Assembly (NCBI RefSeq): GCF_009826895.1
Contig: NZ_WUMV01000008.1
Coordinates: forward strand, 62,001-126,000
DNA: 64,000 nt
Reading direction: 5' to 3'
From: Stappia sediminis
Lineage (GTDB): Bacteria > Pseudomonadota > Alphaproteobacteria > Rhizobiales > Stappiaceae
The translations under genes and the position numbers were made by a program. This document shows, one piece after another, positions 41,648-50,389 of this stretch (position 1 is its first letter; every line of letters begins with the position of its first letter). The notes beneath the pieces were generated by a model that saw only the letters and a list, made by a program, of their open reading frames with translations, was not told where the DNA came from and searched no databases.

Positions 41648-42646
41648 ATGGCGAAGCTTTTTCCGGCGCTTGATCCGGCGGACTATCCGCGTCACGCACT
41701 GCATGCGTCGGACCGCGACTGGCCGGAAACGAACTGCTATCTGGACGTCTGGATCGAGCTTTTGAACGCTCTCGACCTGCCGCCGGAAGCAGCCCTCGGC
41801 TATTCCATCACGCAGGATTTCGAGGGGGACCAGTTCACCTTCTTCAAGGTGCCGCTGGAAGATCTCGAAACGCTGTTCGGCATCCGCGTCACGGAACTTG
41901 CGATCTACGACCGGGTGGAAAACCACGTCCTTGAACAGCTAAAGCGCGGGCGCGCGGCGCTGGTGGAGGTCGACAGTTTCTTCCTCCCCGATACTCACGG
42001 CACATCCTACCGCACCGAGCACGGCAAGACGACGGTCGCCGTCAACCGCCTCGATATCGAAACCCGCTCGATGGATTATTTCCACGGACTTGGCCTCTTC
42101 CGGCTGGAAGGCGAGGATTTCGACGGCATCTTCCAGCGCGGCGATTTCGCTCGCGACACCGCCTTCCTGCCTTATACGGAGTTCGTGAAATTTCCCGAGG
42201 GACGCGCGGACCGGACGAAGCTGCCGGAAGCGGCACTAGGCCTCTTGGCGCATCATCTTGCAAGGCGACCGGAGGAAAACCCGATCGCGAAATTCGCGGA
42301 AGTGTTTCCCGGCCAGGTCGAGGAGGTGGCGGGCCGCGAATTCGGCTTCTTCCACCTTTACGCTTTCAACACGCTGCGTCAGCTCGGCGCGAATTTCGAG
42401 CTTTTCTCAAGCCATCTCGCATGGCTGACGGGCGAAGGCGCAGGCGACTTTTCGGAAGGACAGGCTTCGGCAAAGACGATTTCAGAGGCCTGCAAGATCG
42501 CCCAGTTCCAGCTCGCCCGCGCGCTGGCACGCAAGAAATTCGACAAGCTCGCGCCAGCGCTCGTGCCGGCCGTCGAAGCCTGGGGCAATCTCGTTGACAG
42601 CCTGGAAGCCCGCGTTTGTGCCAAGGCTTCAAGCCGGGCCGCGTGA
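41648..42646 (+). CDS. DUF1839 family protein of the aminoacyl-carrier cluster
   Basis: A 332-residue protein with HALHASDRDWPETNCYLDVWIELLNAL near the start, GYSITQDFEGDQFTFFKVPLEDLETLFGI, then LVEVDSFFLPDTHGTSYRTEHGKTTVAVN and a helical C-terminal half. The histidine/cysteine-containing N-terminal region and D-x-F-x-L-P-D-T segment are conserved in DUF1839 proteins, which accompany the aminoacyl carrier set. The D-x-[LF]-x-[LP]-D-x-x-x-[TY] element resembles substrate-peptide-binding proteins in BtrH-like N-acyl transfer enzymes, but this is a visual impression. It may accept the amino acid from the carrier. Confidence 0.78.
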   Translation: MAKLFPALDPADYPRHALHASDRDWPETNCYLDVWIELLNALDLPPEAALGYSITQDFEGDQFTFFKVPLEDLETLFGIRVTELAIYDRVENHVLEQLKRGRAALVEVDSFFLPDTHGTSYRTEHGKTTVAVNRLDIETRSMDYFHGLGLFRLEGEDFDGIFQRGDFARDTAFLPYTEFVKFPEGRADRTKLPEAALGLLAHHLARRPEENPIAKFAEVFPGQVEEVAGREFGFFHLYAFNTLRQLGANFELFSSHLAWLTGEGAGDFSEGQASAKTISEACKIAQFQLARALARKKFDKLAPALVPAVEAWGNLVDSLEARVCAKASSRAA

Positions 42647-42658
42647 TGGACACCCACC

Positions 42659-45172
42659 ATGCCATCTGAGGGAAGCGAGCGAACGGTCGCGCGCAGAATT
42701 CCGCTGAACGGACCGCGGATCGAAACCCTGACCGAGGGCTGGTCGATGACCGTTGCAGCCTCAGGCGAATGGCAGATACCGGCGGACATTCCGGCCGAAA
42801 CTCAATGGCACGCGGCGCGCGTTCCCGGCACCGCGGCGCGCGCGCTCACCGATGCGGGGCTCTACGACCCCGAAAATCCGGACCCCCTGCATGACAAGGA
42901 TGTCTGGTACCGCGCCCGCATCACGCCCCGCACAACAGGCCGCCATACGATCGTCTTCGAGGGTTTGGCGACGATCGCGGAAGGCTGGCTCGACGGCGAA
43001 CCAATCCTGATTTCCGACAGCATGTTCGCGGCTCAAGAGGTGGAGGTCGAGCTTTCGGGAGACGCCGAGCTCTGCCTTTGCTTTCGTGCGCTGGAGCCGC
43101 ATCTTTCCCGAAAAGGCCCAAGGGCGAAATGGCGCACCCAGCTTGCAAAATCCCAAGGCCTCCGGCTGATCCGCACGACGCTTCTGGGCCATATGCCGGG
43201 CTGGTGTCCCGAAATTCACGCCGTCGGCCCCTGGCGGCCCGTCAGCATGTTTTCCGCGCAAGACACCTTCGCGGAGATTGTCGAGATACGCTCCGATCTG
43301 CTTGAGGACGGTACGGGCAAGCTCGATATTTCCCTGAGACTGGCTGACGATCCCCGGAACGTGTATCTCGCCTGCGCCGGGCAGATGGCCGAATTCCTCC
43401 GCGACGAAACCGGCCAGCTTCGCGCAAGCCTGGAAATACCGGACGTCGAGCCCTGGTGGCCGCACACCCACGGGACCTCACGACTTTACGACGTCGTCCT
43501 CGTCCTCGGCGACGAATTGGTGCACCTCATGCGCACCGGCTTTCGCCGTATCGAGATCGACCGGGGCGCGGACGGTACGGAATTCGCGCTCAAGATCAAT
43601 GGTGAGCGCATCTTCTGCCGGGGTGCCGTGTGGACGAATGCCGATCTCCTGAGCCTGCCCGGAGACAGGGAAAGCTACCGGCCCTGGCTTGAACTTGCGC
43701 GCGAAGCGAACATGAACATGCTTCGCGTCGGCGGCACCATGGTCTATGAAACTCGCGATTTTTTCGAGCTTTGCGATGAACTCGGTATCCTTGTCTGGCA
43801 CGACTTCCAGTTCGCCAACTTCGACTATCCGGTGAAGGATCCCGAATTCGCGGACAAGGTGTCTCGCGAGGCCGAAGCTTTTCTTGCAGCAACGCAAGGG
43901 TCGCCGTCCTTCGCGGTTGCCTGCGGCGGCAGCGAAATCCTGCAGCAGGCGGCGATGATGGGCCTGCCACCCGAGCGCTGGAGCGGGCCGCTGACGAACG
44001 AAATCCTTCTCGAAGCGACAACACGACAACGCCCGGACGTGGCCTACGTCGAAAACTCGCCATCCGGCGGGGCCATGCCGTTTTCTCCCAACGAAGGCGT
44101 GACCCATTATTTCGGCGTAAGTGCCTATCGCGCGCCGATTGAGGATGCGCGCCGGGCGGACGTGAAATTCGCCGCCGAATGCCTTGCCTTCGCCAATGTG
44201 CCGGAGCCTGTGACGGTGGAAACCCGTCTGCCCGCCGGCATCGGCCACAGCCCGGAATGGAAGGCGCGCGTGCCGCGCGACCGGGGTGTGGGCTGGGATT
44301 TCGAGGATATTCGCGACCACTACGTGGAATATCTCTACGGCGAAAAGCCGCTCGACCTGCGTTACGGCGATCCTGAACGCTATCTCGACCTTGGCCGGGC
44401 TGCGGTGGCGGAAGTTATGGAGGCGGTGTTCGCCGAATGGCGGCGCGAAGGCTCGCGCACGGCAGGCGGGCTGATATGGAACTACCAGGACCTGATGCCC
44501 GGCCTCGGCTGGGGTGTGGTCGATGCGACCGGCGAGCCGAAATCCGCATGGTATGCGCTAAAACGCGCGTTCCGCCCGCTCCAGATCGCCCTGACGAATG
44601 AAGGCACCAACGGACTTGACGTTCACCTGATCAACGATACGGCGGAGACGCGTCCGGTTACGGTCGAACTTGCGTGCCTGAGAGACGGGCGGATTCCCGT
44701 GGTTTCCGGATCGATGGAGATCGACCTTGGCCGTCATTGTGCACAAAAGGTCGCCGCAACGCAGATAATCGGCGCGTTTTTCGATACCACTTACGCCTTC
44801 CGCTTCGGCCCGCCCGCGCATGACGTAACCGTGGCGCGTATGAGCGACCGGGAAACGGGCGAGGAACTAGCACACGCCTTCCAATTCCCGCTCGGACGCG
44901 GCAAGGCGCTTCATGCCAACGATATCGCGGTCACGCTGGAGACGCCCAGCGAAGGCGAGGCGATGCTGGTGCTTTCCTGCGATTGTTTCGCGCAGTCCGT
45001 CCACATTCGCGATGACGGCTTTCGCCCGTCCGACAACTGGTTCCACCTGGCGCCAGGCCGCGAAAAACGCATCCGGCTGACGAGGCGGCATGGAATTCCC
45101 GCCGACCGCCAGCCTTCAGGCGAAGTCGCCGCACTCGGCTCAAGCCGGCGTTTCACTTATTCCGCCGGCTGA
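42659..45172 (+). CDS. Glycoside hydrolase family 2 (beta-mannosidase-like)
   Basis: An 837-residue GH2 enzyme without a signal peptide. The N-terminal sugar-binding-like domain has QWHAARVPGTAARALTDAGLYDPE and DVWYRARI; the barrel contains VWTNADLLSLPGDRESYRPWLELAREANMNMLRVGGTMVYE, LVWHDFQFANFDYP and ACGGSEILQQA, where the general-acid glutamate usually follows GNNE in beta-mannosidases. TAGGLIWNYQDLMPGLGWGVVDATGEPKSAWYALK closes the barrel. It probably works on mannose- or mannuronate-containing oligosaccharides in the cytoplasm. It follows the aminoacyl cluster by 12 bp and its 3' end overlaps the flippase gene by 16 bp in convergent orientation. Confidence 0.82.
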   Translation: MPSEGSERTVARRIPLNGPRIETLTEGWSMTVAASGEWQIPADIPAETQWHAARVPGTAARALTDAGLYDPENPDPLHDKDVWYRARITPRTTGRHTIVFEGLATIAEGWLDGEPILISDSMFAAQEVEVELSGDAELCLCFRALEPHLSRKGPRAKWRTQLAKSQGLRLIRTTLLGHMPGWCPEIHAVGPWRPVSMFSAQDTFAEIVEIRSDLLEDGTGKLDISLRLADDPRNVYLACAGQMAEFLRDETGQLRASLEIPDVEPWWPHTHGTSRLYDVVLVLGDELVHLMRTGFRRIEIDRGADGTEFALKINGERIFCRGAVWTNADLLSLPGDRESYRPWLELAREANMNMLRVGGTMVYETRDFFELCDELGILVWHDFQFANFDYPVKDPEFADKVSREAEAFLAATQGSPSFAVACGGSEILQQAAMMGLPPERWSGPLTNEILLEATTRQRPDVAYVENSPSGGAMPFSPNEGVTHYFGVSAYRAPIEDARRADVKFAAECLAFANVPEPVTVETRLPAGIGHSPEWKARVPRDRGVGWDFEDIRDHYVEYLYGEKPLDLRYGDPERYLDLGRAAVAEVMEAVFAEWRREGSRTAGGLIWNYQDLMPGLGWGVVDATGEPKSAWYALKRAFRPLQIALTNEGTNGLDVHLINDTAETRPVTVELACLRDGRIPVVSGSMEIDLGRHCAQKVAATQIIGAFFDTTYAFRFGPPAHDVTVARMSDRETGEELAHAFQFPLGRGKALHANDIAVTLETPSEGEAMLVLSCDCFAQSVHIRDDGFRPSDNWFHLAPGREKRIRLTRRHGIPADRQPSGEVAALGSSRRFTYSAG

Positions 45173-46425
45173 CGAACGCCGCTCGTTCGAACCAGAAACG
45201 CCCAGGTCGCGCCGACAAGCGCGACTTGAAGCAGGAGCCTGGCAACGCCTGCGCCGAAAAGCCCGCCCAATTCCGCGCCCAACCAGATTGCCGGGATCAT
45301 CAGGATGCTGGTGATGACAAGAAGCGCAATTCGAAGCGTTTGCCGGCCAACGGCACGCAGGATATCGGCGCCGATGCCCGAAAGTCCCATGAGAAGCGGA
45401 TAGAGCGCCAGAAGCTTGATGATTTCCGGAGTTCCCGCGAAATCGTCGCCGATCAGCAGCGGCACGAAATCGGCCCCGATAAAGAGCACGATGGCGACTG
45501 AAATCGAAATTGCCAGCGAGAACGGCAGCAGCTTGATACCGAAGCCGACGCTGTCGGCATCGCTCGACGCGGCGTTCCTGAAATGGCGCGTGTATGTGGC
45601 GTAAAGCAGAGCCCTGACCGGTGCGGATGCGGCGTCGACGATCTTGAAGCCGGCGGCATACTGGCCGGCGGCTTCCGGCCCGAGCGCCTGGGCGACCGTC
45701 GGCTTGTCGAGGTCGCCGACGCTGCCGATGGCCAGAAACTCAAGGCAATACTGGAAGCCGAGCTTCAGGTCGCCCCAAACGACGTTCAGGCGCGGCAGGC
45801 CGCAGATCGTCAGCACGAGCATCAGGGAAATGGCCGCACTCAACGCCGAGGCCGCCAGATACCACCAGGCCCAGGCTTCCAGCGTCAGCTTGTCGAGGAC
45901 GACAATCGCCAGCCCCAGGAATGCTGCCCGCGCAGCCGCTATGAAGACATTGCAGAAAAGCTGGAGTTTCGCCTTGTCGAAGGCCATGAAGGCATTGGCG
46001 CAAACCCCGTTTATACGCCCGAATACAATATGAGCGACGGCGATGGCCATGAGCGGCGCCCAGGCCAGTTCGTCGCCGATCAGGTAGTGGCCGACCACGA
46101 TAACGGCGAGGCCGACGACCGGCAAAGTCGACGCGATCATGACGACGGCATGGCCGAAATAGCGCGAAAACGCCTTCGGCTCTACCGCGACGCGCTGGAT
46201 CATCAGGTGATCGCAGCCAAGCCCGATGATCAGAACGCCGATTATGCTGACGCTCGAGAGGGTGACGAAAAGGCCGTAGCCGGACGCACCCAGATAACGC
46301 GAGACCATGAGGAAATAGCCGAACTGGATGACCAGCTGCAGGCCGAAATTGAACGTGTAGGTGATGGTGTTGCGGGCAAGGGGAGAGGAGCGCAATTGCG
46401 CTATATGGCCTTGTAGCCTTCTCAT
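45157..46425 (-). CDS. Polysaccharide flippase (Wzx-like, MOP superfamily)
   Basis: A 422-residue membrane protein with about twelve helices of the Wzx/MATE type. The N-terminus reads LARNTITYTFNFGLQLVIQFGYFLMVSRYLGASGYGLFVTLSSV, as in polysaccharide flippases. KPTVAQALGPEAAGQYAAGFKIVDAASAPVRALLYATYTRHF is a mid-protein element. It should turn undecaprenyl-linked repeat units across the inner membrane for polymerisation by Wzy. It is convergent to the GH2 gene (16-bp overlap) and divergent from the deacetylase gene. Confidence 0.87.
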   Translation of the reverse strand: MRRLQGHIAQLRSSPLARNTITYTFNFGLQLVIQFGYFLMVSRYLGASGYGLFVTLSSVSIIGVLIIGLGCDHLMIQRVAVEPKAFSRYFGHAVVMIASTLPVVGLAVIVVGHYLIGDELAWAPLMAIAVAHIVFGRINGVCANAFMAFDKAKLQLFCNVFIAAARAAFLGLAIVVLDKLTLEAWAWWYLAASALSAAISLMLVLTICGLPRLNVVWGDLKLGFQYCLEFLAIGSVGDLDKPTVAQALGPEAAGQYAAGFKIVDAASAPVRALLYATYTRHFRNAASSDADSVGFGIKLLPFSLAISISVAIVLFIGADFVPLLIGDDFAGTPEIIKLLALYPLLMGLSGIGADILRAVGRQTLRIALLVITSILMIPAIWLGAELGGLFGAGVARLLLQVALVGATWAFLVRTSGVRQPAE

Positions 46426-46459
46426 CTGCCCGTCCCGTCGTCCCGAATAACAGCCTGTC

Positions 46460-46483
46460 CCCGCGCGGCGCGGGAACCTTTTT
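46460..46483 (+). terminator. Short hairpin in divergent promoter region
   Basis: CCCGCG-CGG-CGCGGG followed by AACCTTTTT lies between the divergent flippase and deacetylase genes. It could be an attenuator in the deacetylase leader; the stem of 6 bp is marginal. Confidence 0.3.
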
Positions 46484-46589
46484 GACGCCCGTTCCGGCTA
46501 TAACCCGGATTCCGCAGCGTCTCGTTACGCGGAATAAGGACACAACAACATTAAGATTTCCTCGCCATGATATACGGCAGGTATAGTCC

Positions 46590-47282
46590 ATGGAGCCGGG
46601 AATGCTGGCGAGCGAGCTTTACATAACGTTTCACGGCATCGGCGAGCCGCGAGTGGCGCTCACGCCCGGAGAGGAGCGCTATTTCGTCTCGCGCGAGCAA
46701 TTCGAGACGGCGGTGGAAACGCTCGCGAGGCTGGAGGACCAATACGGAATTCGTGCCCATGTCACCTTCGACGACGGAAACCTGTCGGACTTCGAAGTTG
46801 GCTTGCCGGTCCTTCAAAAACACGGGCGGAAAGGGCGCTTTTTCGTCGTCGCCGGACGGATCGGCAAGGAGGGATACCTTTCGGCGGCGCAAATCCGCGA
46901 ACTTTCCTCGGCCGGCATGGAGATCGGCAGCCACGGATACGATCACGTTAGCTGGCGCGGGCTCGATGATGCGGGCCGGCAAAGGGAGTTCACCGATGCC
47001 CGGCGGAAGATCGAGGATGTCCTCGGGCGCCCGGTTACAACGGCTGCGTTGCCCTTCGGCGGCTTCGACCGTTATCTGCTGAACCATTTGAAAAAGACCG
47101 GCTTTAAGCGAATTTACACAAGTTCCCAAGGACTTGCGATGAGCGGAAGCTGGTTTTGTCCGCGCCGATCGCTGACCCGCGATTTCGATCCGGCCGCCGG
47201 GCTTGCCGAGCTCGCGAAGCCGCCGGCGAAATTCAAGGGTATGGCCTATGCGGCGGCCCGCCGGCTGCGCTATCGCTTTTGA
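46590..47282 (+). CDS. Polysaccharide deacetylase (NodB homology domain)
   Basis: A 230-residue carbohydrate esterase family 4-type protein without a signal peptide. The catalytic motif TFDDGN (HVTFDDGNLSDF) supplies the aspartates, MEIGSHGYDHVSWRGL corresponds to the second, metal-binding H-x3-H motif, and TTAALPFGGFDRYLL to the third motif. Lacking export signals, it may de-N-acetylate a lipid- or nucleotide-linked sugar before export, which would leave an amino group open to acylation. It starts a three-gene run with the tandem hydrolase and ATP-grasp genes. Confidence 0.83.
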   Translation: MEPGMLASELYITFHGIGEPRVALTPGEERYFVSREQFETAVETLARLEDQYGIRAHVTFDDGNLSDFEVGLPVLQKHGRKGRFFVVAGRIGKEGYLSAAQIRELSSAGMEIGSHGYDHVSWRGLDDAGRQREFTDARRKIEDVLGRPVTTAALPFGGFDRYLLNHLKKTGFKRIYTSSQGLAMSGSWFCPRRSLTRDFDPAAGLAELAKPPAKFKGMAYAAARRLRYRF

Positions 47283-47370
47283 AACCGGAAATTTCCGTAA
47301 GGAAATAAACCTTCTATCAGCCCTTTGTCCGTAATCTCAGGTTTCGTGTAACAAGTCTACGGCGCCTGTG

Positions 47371-49167
47371 ATGAATGCACCTTTCGGGGAAAATGACGCT
47401 GTTTCCGCAATGCCCTGCTCCCAATCAGGGTTTGCCCAGCCTCTTTATCTGGGCGAGCTGGCGGCGATGCTTCATGCAGGCGACGGCGATACCGGCGTCC
47501 TGTTCCTGAGCCCGTGGGGCTATGAGGAACTATGCGCGCGAAAGACCTTCCGCCTGATGGCGGAGCGGCTCGCGGCAGCAGGATTTCCCTCGCTTCGCTT
47601 CGACTATCCAGGTACGGGCGATTCCGGCGGCGAGGAGAATTCCGAAACGGGCTGGATCGTTCCTTCCAGGGGCATATTGGGTGATTTTCGTTCCTTTCAC
47701 GGACTGAAGCGCGTGATCGTGCTCGGTCAGGGGATCGGTTGCCTCTATGCCACTCACCTCGCGGCAACGGATCCATCGGTCGCCGGGCTCGTTCTGCTGG
47801 CACCTCCTGCTTCCGGGCGGGGATATCTTCGCGAGGTCGCGGCCTGGACGTCGTTCACCCGACCGACCTTCCTCGTCAAACCCGATGACGGTCCGGAAGG
47901 TAGCCTGATGGCCGCCGGTTTCGTCCTGCCGAAGGATGTCGCCGTCGAGGCGAAGATGCTTTCGCTCAAGAAGGAAACTTTGCCGGCAAATCTTCCCACG
48001 CTTTTTGTCGCCCGCCGGGACCATCCGGGCGATGCGGCGCTGGTCGATCATCTGAGCGCGGCCGGCTGCGACGTGATCGTGACGCCATTCGAAGGATATG
48101 CCGAATATGTTTCGGACCCGACGCTTTCGGACGTTCCGCAAGCCGTGATCGAGGCAGTCGCGGACTGGGCGGAAGAGCGGTTCGAACATTCCGGCCCCGC
48201 CATACCCGGACGGACGATCTGCGATGAGGAAACCGCGATCGAACCCGTCGAGGGCGTTCGCGAGGAAATGCTGCGCTTCGGGCCGGGAAAGCGGCTTTTC
48301 GGAGTTTTCGCCGAACCTTCAGGCGAAAGCGCGAAAACGGCGGTGCTTTTCCTCAATTCCGGCTACGACCACCACGGCGGCTGGGCGAATGTGCACGTGG
48401 ACTTTGCCCGCGCGCTTGCGCGAAACGGTATCGCAAGCCTCAGGATCGATCTTTCGAACGTCGGCGAAAGCCCGCGCTGGCCGGACCAGCAGGCGCAGGT
48501 GCTTTATTCCGACGGCCAGATCGCCGATGTCGGCGCGGCAATCGACGAGATGAAGGCGCGCGGCATCGAAACGGTGATCGCCTACGGACGGTGCAGCGGC
48601 GCCTATCTTGCGCTGCTTTCAACGGTCGCGGACGAGCGCATCGACGCGATGGTGATGGTGAACTCCCGCCGTTTCGCCTGGAATCCGAAACAGGATGTGG
48701 ACACCGAACTGAGAAAACCCGTCCAGCCGCTCGAAAACTACACCGCCAAGATGCGCGACCCGGCCGCATTGAAGCGCGCACTTTCAAGCCCCGAGGAATT
48801 CCGCAAGGCCTCCGCCAAGCTGGCGCGCGGACTTTCCCGCCCGCTCATGCGGGCGCTCGCGCCTGCACTCGGCCCCCTTTCAATTCACAACCGGCTGGAC
48901 AAGCTTGTGCACGGGCGCATGGCGAGCCTGAAACGACGCGGCGTTCCAGCCCTTGTCATCTACAGCGAGAAGGACCCGGGCCTTGAGGAGCTCAGGAGCT
49001 ACTTCGGCCCGGAATACGCGCGCATCGAAGCTTATGAAAACGTGCAGCTGACCTTCGTGGCGAACGCCGACCACAACCTGACGCCCGCGCCGGCGCGTGC
49101 CGCGGTTCTGGCGCGGCTGACGGCCCTTGCCAGGGCGCTCGACAAGCGCGAAAGGCTTGCCGCATGA
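47371..49167 (+). CDS. Tandem alpha/beta-hydrolase-fold protein with Cys nucleophile elbow
   Basis: A 598-residue protein with two alpha/beta-hydrolase domains. In the first (about 10-260) the elbow reads GQGIG, with Gly121 in the nucleophile position, so it should be inactive. In the second (about 280-590) the elbow reads GRCSG with Cys408; the acid is in YSEKDPG and the histidine in NADHNL, giving a Cys-Asp-His triad. A cysteine in this position is found in aminoacyl-shuttling transferases such as SyrC and CmaE of peptide synthetase systems. Its location beside a carrier-protein/amino-acid ligase set suggests transfer of an aminoacyl thioester. It overlaps the ATP-grasp gene by ATGA. The start after GTG at 47368 lacks a clear ribosome site. 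Confidence 0.75.
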   Translation: MNAPFGENDAVSAMPCSQSGFAQPLYLGELAAMLHAGDGDTGVLFLSPWGYEELCARKTFRLMAERLAAAGFPSLRFDYPGTGDSGGEENSETGWIVPSRGILGDFRSFHGLKRVIVLGQGIGCLYATHLAATDPSVAGLVLLAPPASGRGYLREVAAWTSFTRPTFLVKPDDGPEGSLMAAGFVLPKDVAVEAKMLSLKKETLPANLPTLFVARRDHPGDAALVDHLSAAGCDVIVTPFEGYAEYVSDPTLSDVPQAVIEAVADWAEERFEHSGPAIPGRTICDEETAIEPVEGVREEMLRFGPGKRLFGVFAEPSGESAKTAVLFLNSGYDHHGGWANVHVDFARALARNGIASLRIDLSNVGESPRWPDQQAQVLYSDGQIADVGAAIDEMKARGIETVIAYGRCSGAYLALLSTVADERIDAMVMVNSRRFAWNPKQDVDTELRKPVQPLENYTAKMRDPAALKRALSSPEEFRKASAKLARGLSRPLMRALAPALGPLSIHNRLDKLVHGRMASLKRRGVPALVIYSEKDPGLEELRSYFGPEYARIEAYENVQLTFVANADHNLTPAPARAAVLARLTALARALDKRERLAA

Positions 49168-50384
49168 GCGAGCCGATATCGAACCCCCGACCTCCCACCA
49201 AAAATCGAAGCAGCCTTCTGCGGCCGCTTCGTCGTGTCTACCGCATCCTGAGCGAGGAATTTCCCGTCTATTTCAGGACCGGCGACCGCAAGCCCCTCAT
49301 GACGCAGGTGGCGGACATTCTCCATTTGTGGAGGCTTTACCGCTATATCCCCTATCAATACGTCAAGCACGGCCTGTTTCGCCGCAGCTTTGGAGCGGAA
49401 ATCGCCCGCTACCTGCCGCCGGAACTGCTGCACCGAACGCGAGAAGCTGCAAATGCCGGCGGCGACCGGACGTTGATACAGGACAAGCTCGCCTTCGAGG
49501 AGCGCCTGGCGCTTGCCGGCACACCGTCGGCCAGGACACTCTACCGGCTGAAAGACCGACTGATCTTCGACCGCGAGGGCTGCCCGGTGACATTCGGGGA
49601 ATTCGCAAGCGGCATCGAAGACCTTCACCTGCCGCGCGGGATCATCGTCAAGCCGCGCGGCGGCGGATCGGGCAGCGCGATTTTCCGCATGCGCGTCGAG
49701 GACGGCAAGCTGCTGCACGAAGGCGCAGCACTCTCGGACAAGGAATTCTTCCACCTCGTCTTCATGACAAACAACGGCTTTTACTGGGACGAATTCCTTG
49801 TCCAGGAAACGATCGTCCAGCATGCGGACATGGAACGTTTCAACCCGACATCCGTCAACACCGTGCGCATCGACACGTTGATCGGCGACAATGGGCGGGT
49901 CGAGTTCAACGCCGCCGCGATCAAGATCGGCGCGCCCGGCGCCATCACCGACAACGTCTCGAACGGCGGCGTGACGGCGGGCATCGATCTTGCGACCGGC
50001 AGACTGGACCGATCAGCCAGGACGGATGCGAAGTTCGGCGGTGGCTATTTCGACCTGTGCGAGAGATATTCGATGTCCCCCGATACGCTTCAAATACCGT
50101 TCTGGGACGAGGTGTTGCGTATCGTGACGAAGGCTGCCGAAGTCATGCTGCCCTTTCGTTCGCTCGGCTGGGACATCGCGATTTCAAAGGACGGGCCCGT
50201 CATCATCGAGACGAACTACGACTACGGCGTCGACATTCTGCAGGAACATGCGGGCGGCTATCTCGATCGGCCATTGGGGCGGGCCTATATCGAGAAATTC
50301 GCGGAAAACAAGCAGGCTCTCGCCGACGTTTTGGGCAAAGTCGAGCGCAAAGGAACTGCGTTCGAAAGAGTTGCCGCCGACTGA
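49164..50384 (+). CDS. Sugar-transfer-associated ATP-grasp protein
   Basis: A 406-residue member of the ATPgrasp_ST family. The ATP-grasp features are GIIVKPRGGGSGSAIFRM (lysine and glycine loop), EFLVQETIVQHADM, TVRIDTLIGDNGRVEF and the metal-binding end GPVIIETNYDYGVDI. The family is found in polysaccharide clusters and is predicted to ligate an amino- or carboxylate-containing group to a sugar by an acyl-phosphate mechanism; I know of no characterised member. Translation is coupled to the tandem hydrolase. It ends 5 bp from the convergent wzz gene. Confidence 0.82.
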   Translation: MSEPISNPRPPTKNRSSLLRPLRRVYRILSEEFPVYFRTGDRKPLMTQVADILHLWRLYRYIPYQYVKHGLFRRSFGAEIARYLPPELLHRTREAANAGGDRTLIQDKLAFEERLALAGTPSARTLYRLKDRLIFDREGCPVTFGEFASGIEDLHLPRGIIVKPRGGGSGSAIFRMRVEDGKLLHEGAALSDKEFFHLVFMTNNGFYWDEFLVQETIVQHADMERFNPTSVNTVRIDTLIGDNGRVEFNAAAIKIGAPGAITDNVSNGGVTAGIDLATGRLDRSARTDAKFGGGYFDLCERYSMSPDTLQIPFWDEVLRIVTKAAEVMLPFRSLGWDIAISKDGPVIIETNYDYGVDILQEHAGGYLDRPLGRAYIEKFAENKQALADVLGKVERKGTAFERVAAD

Positions 50385-50389
50385 AAACT

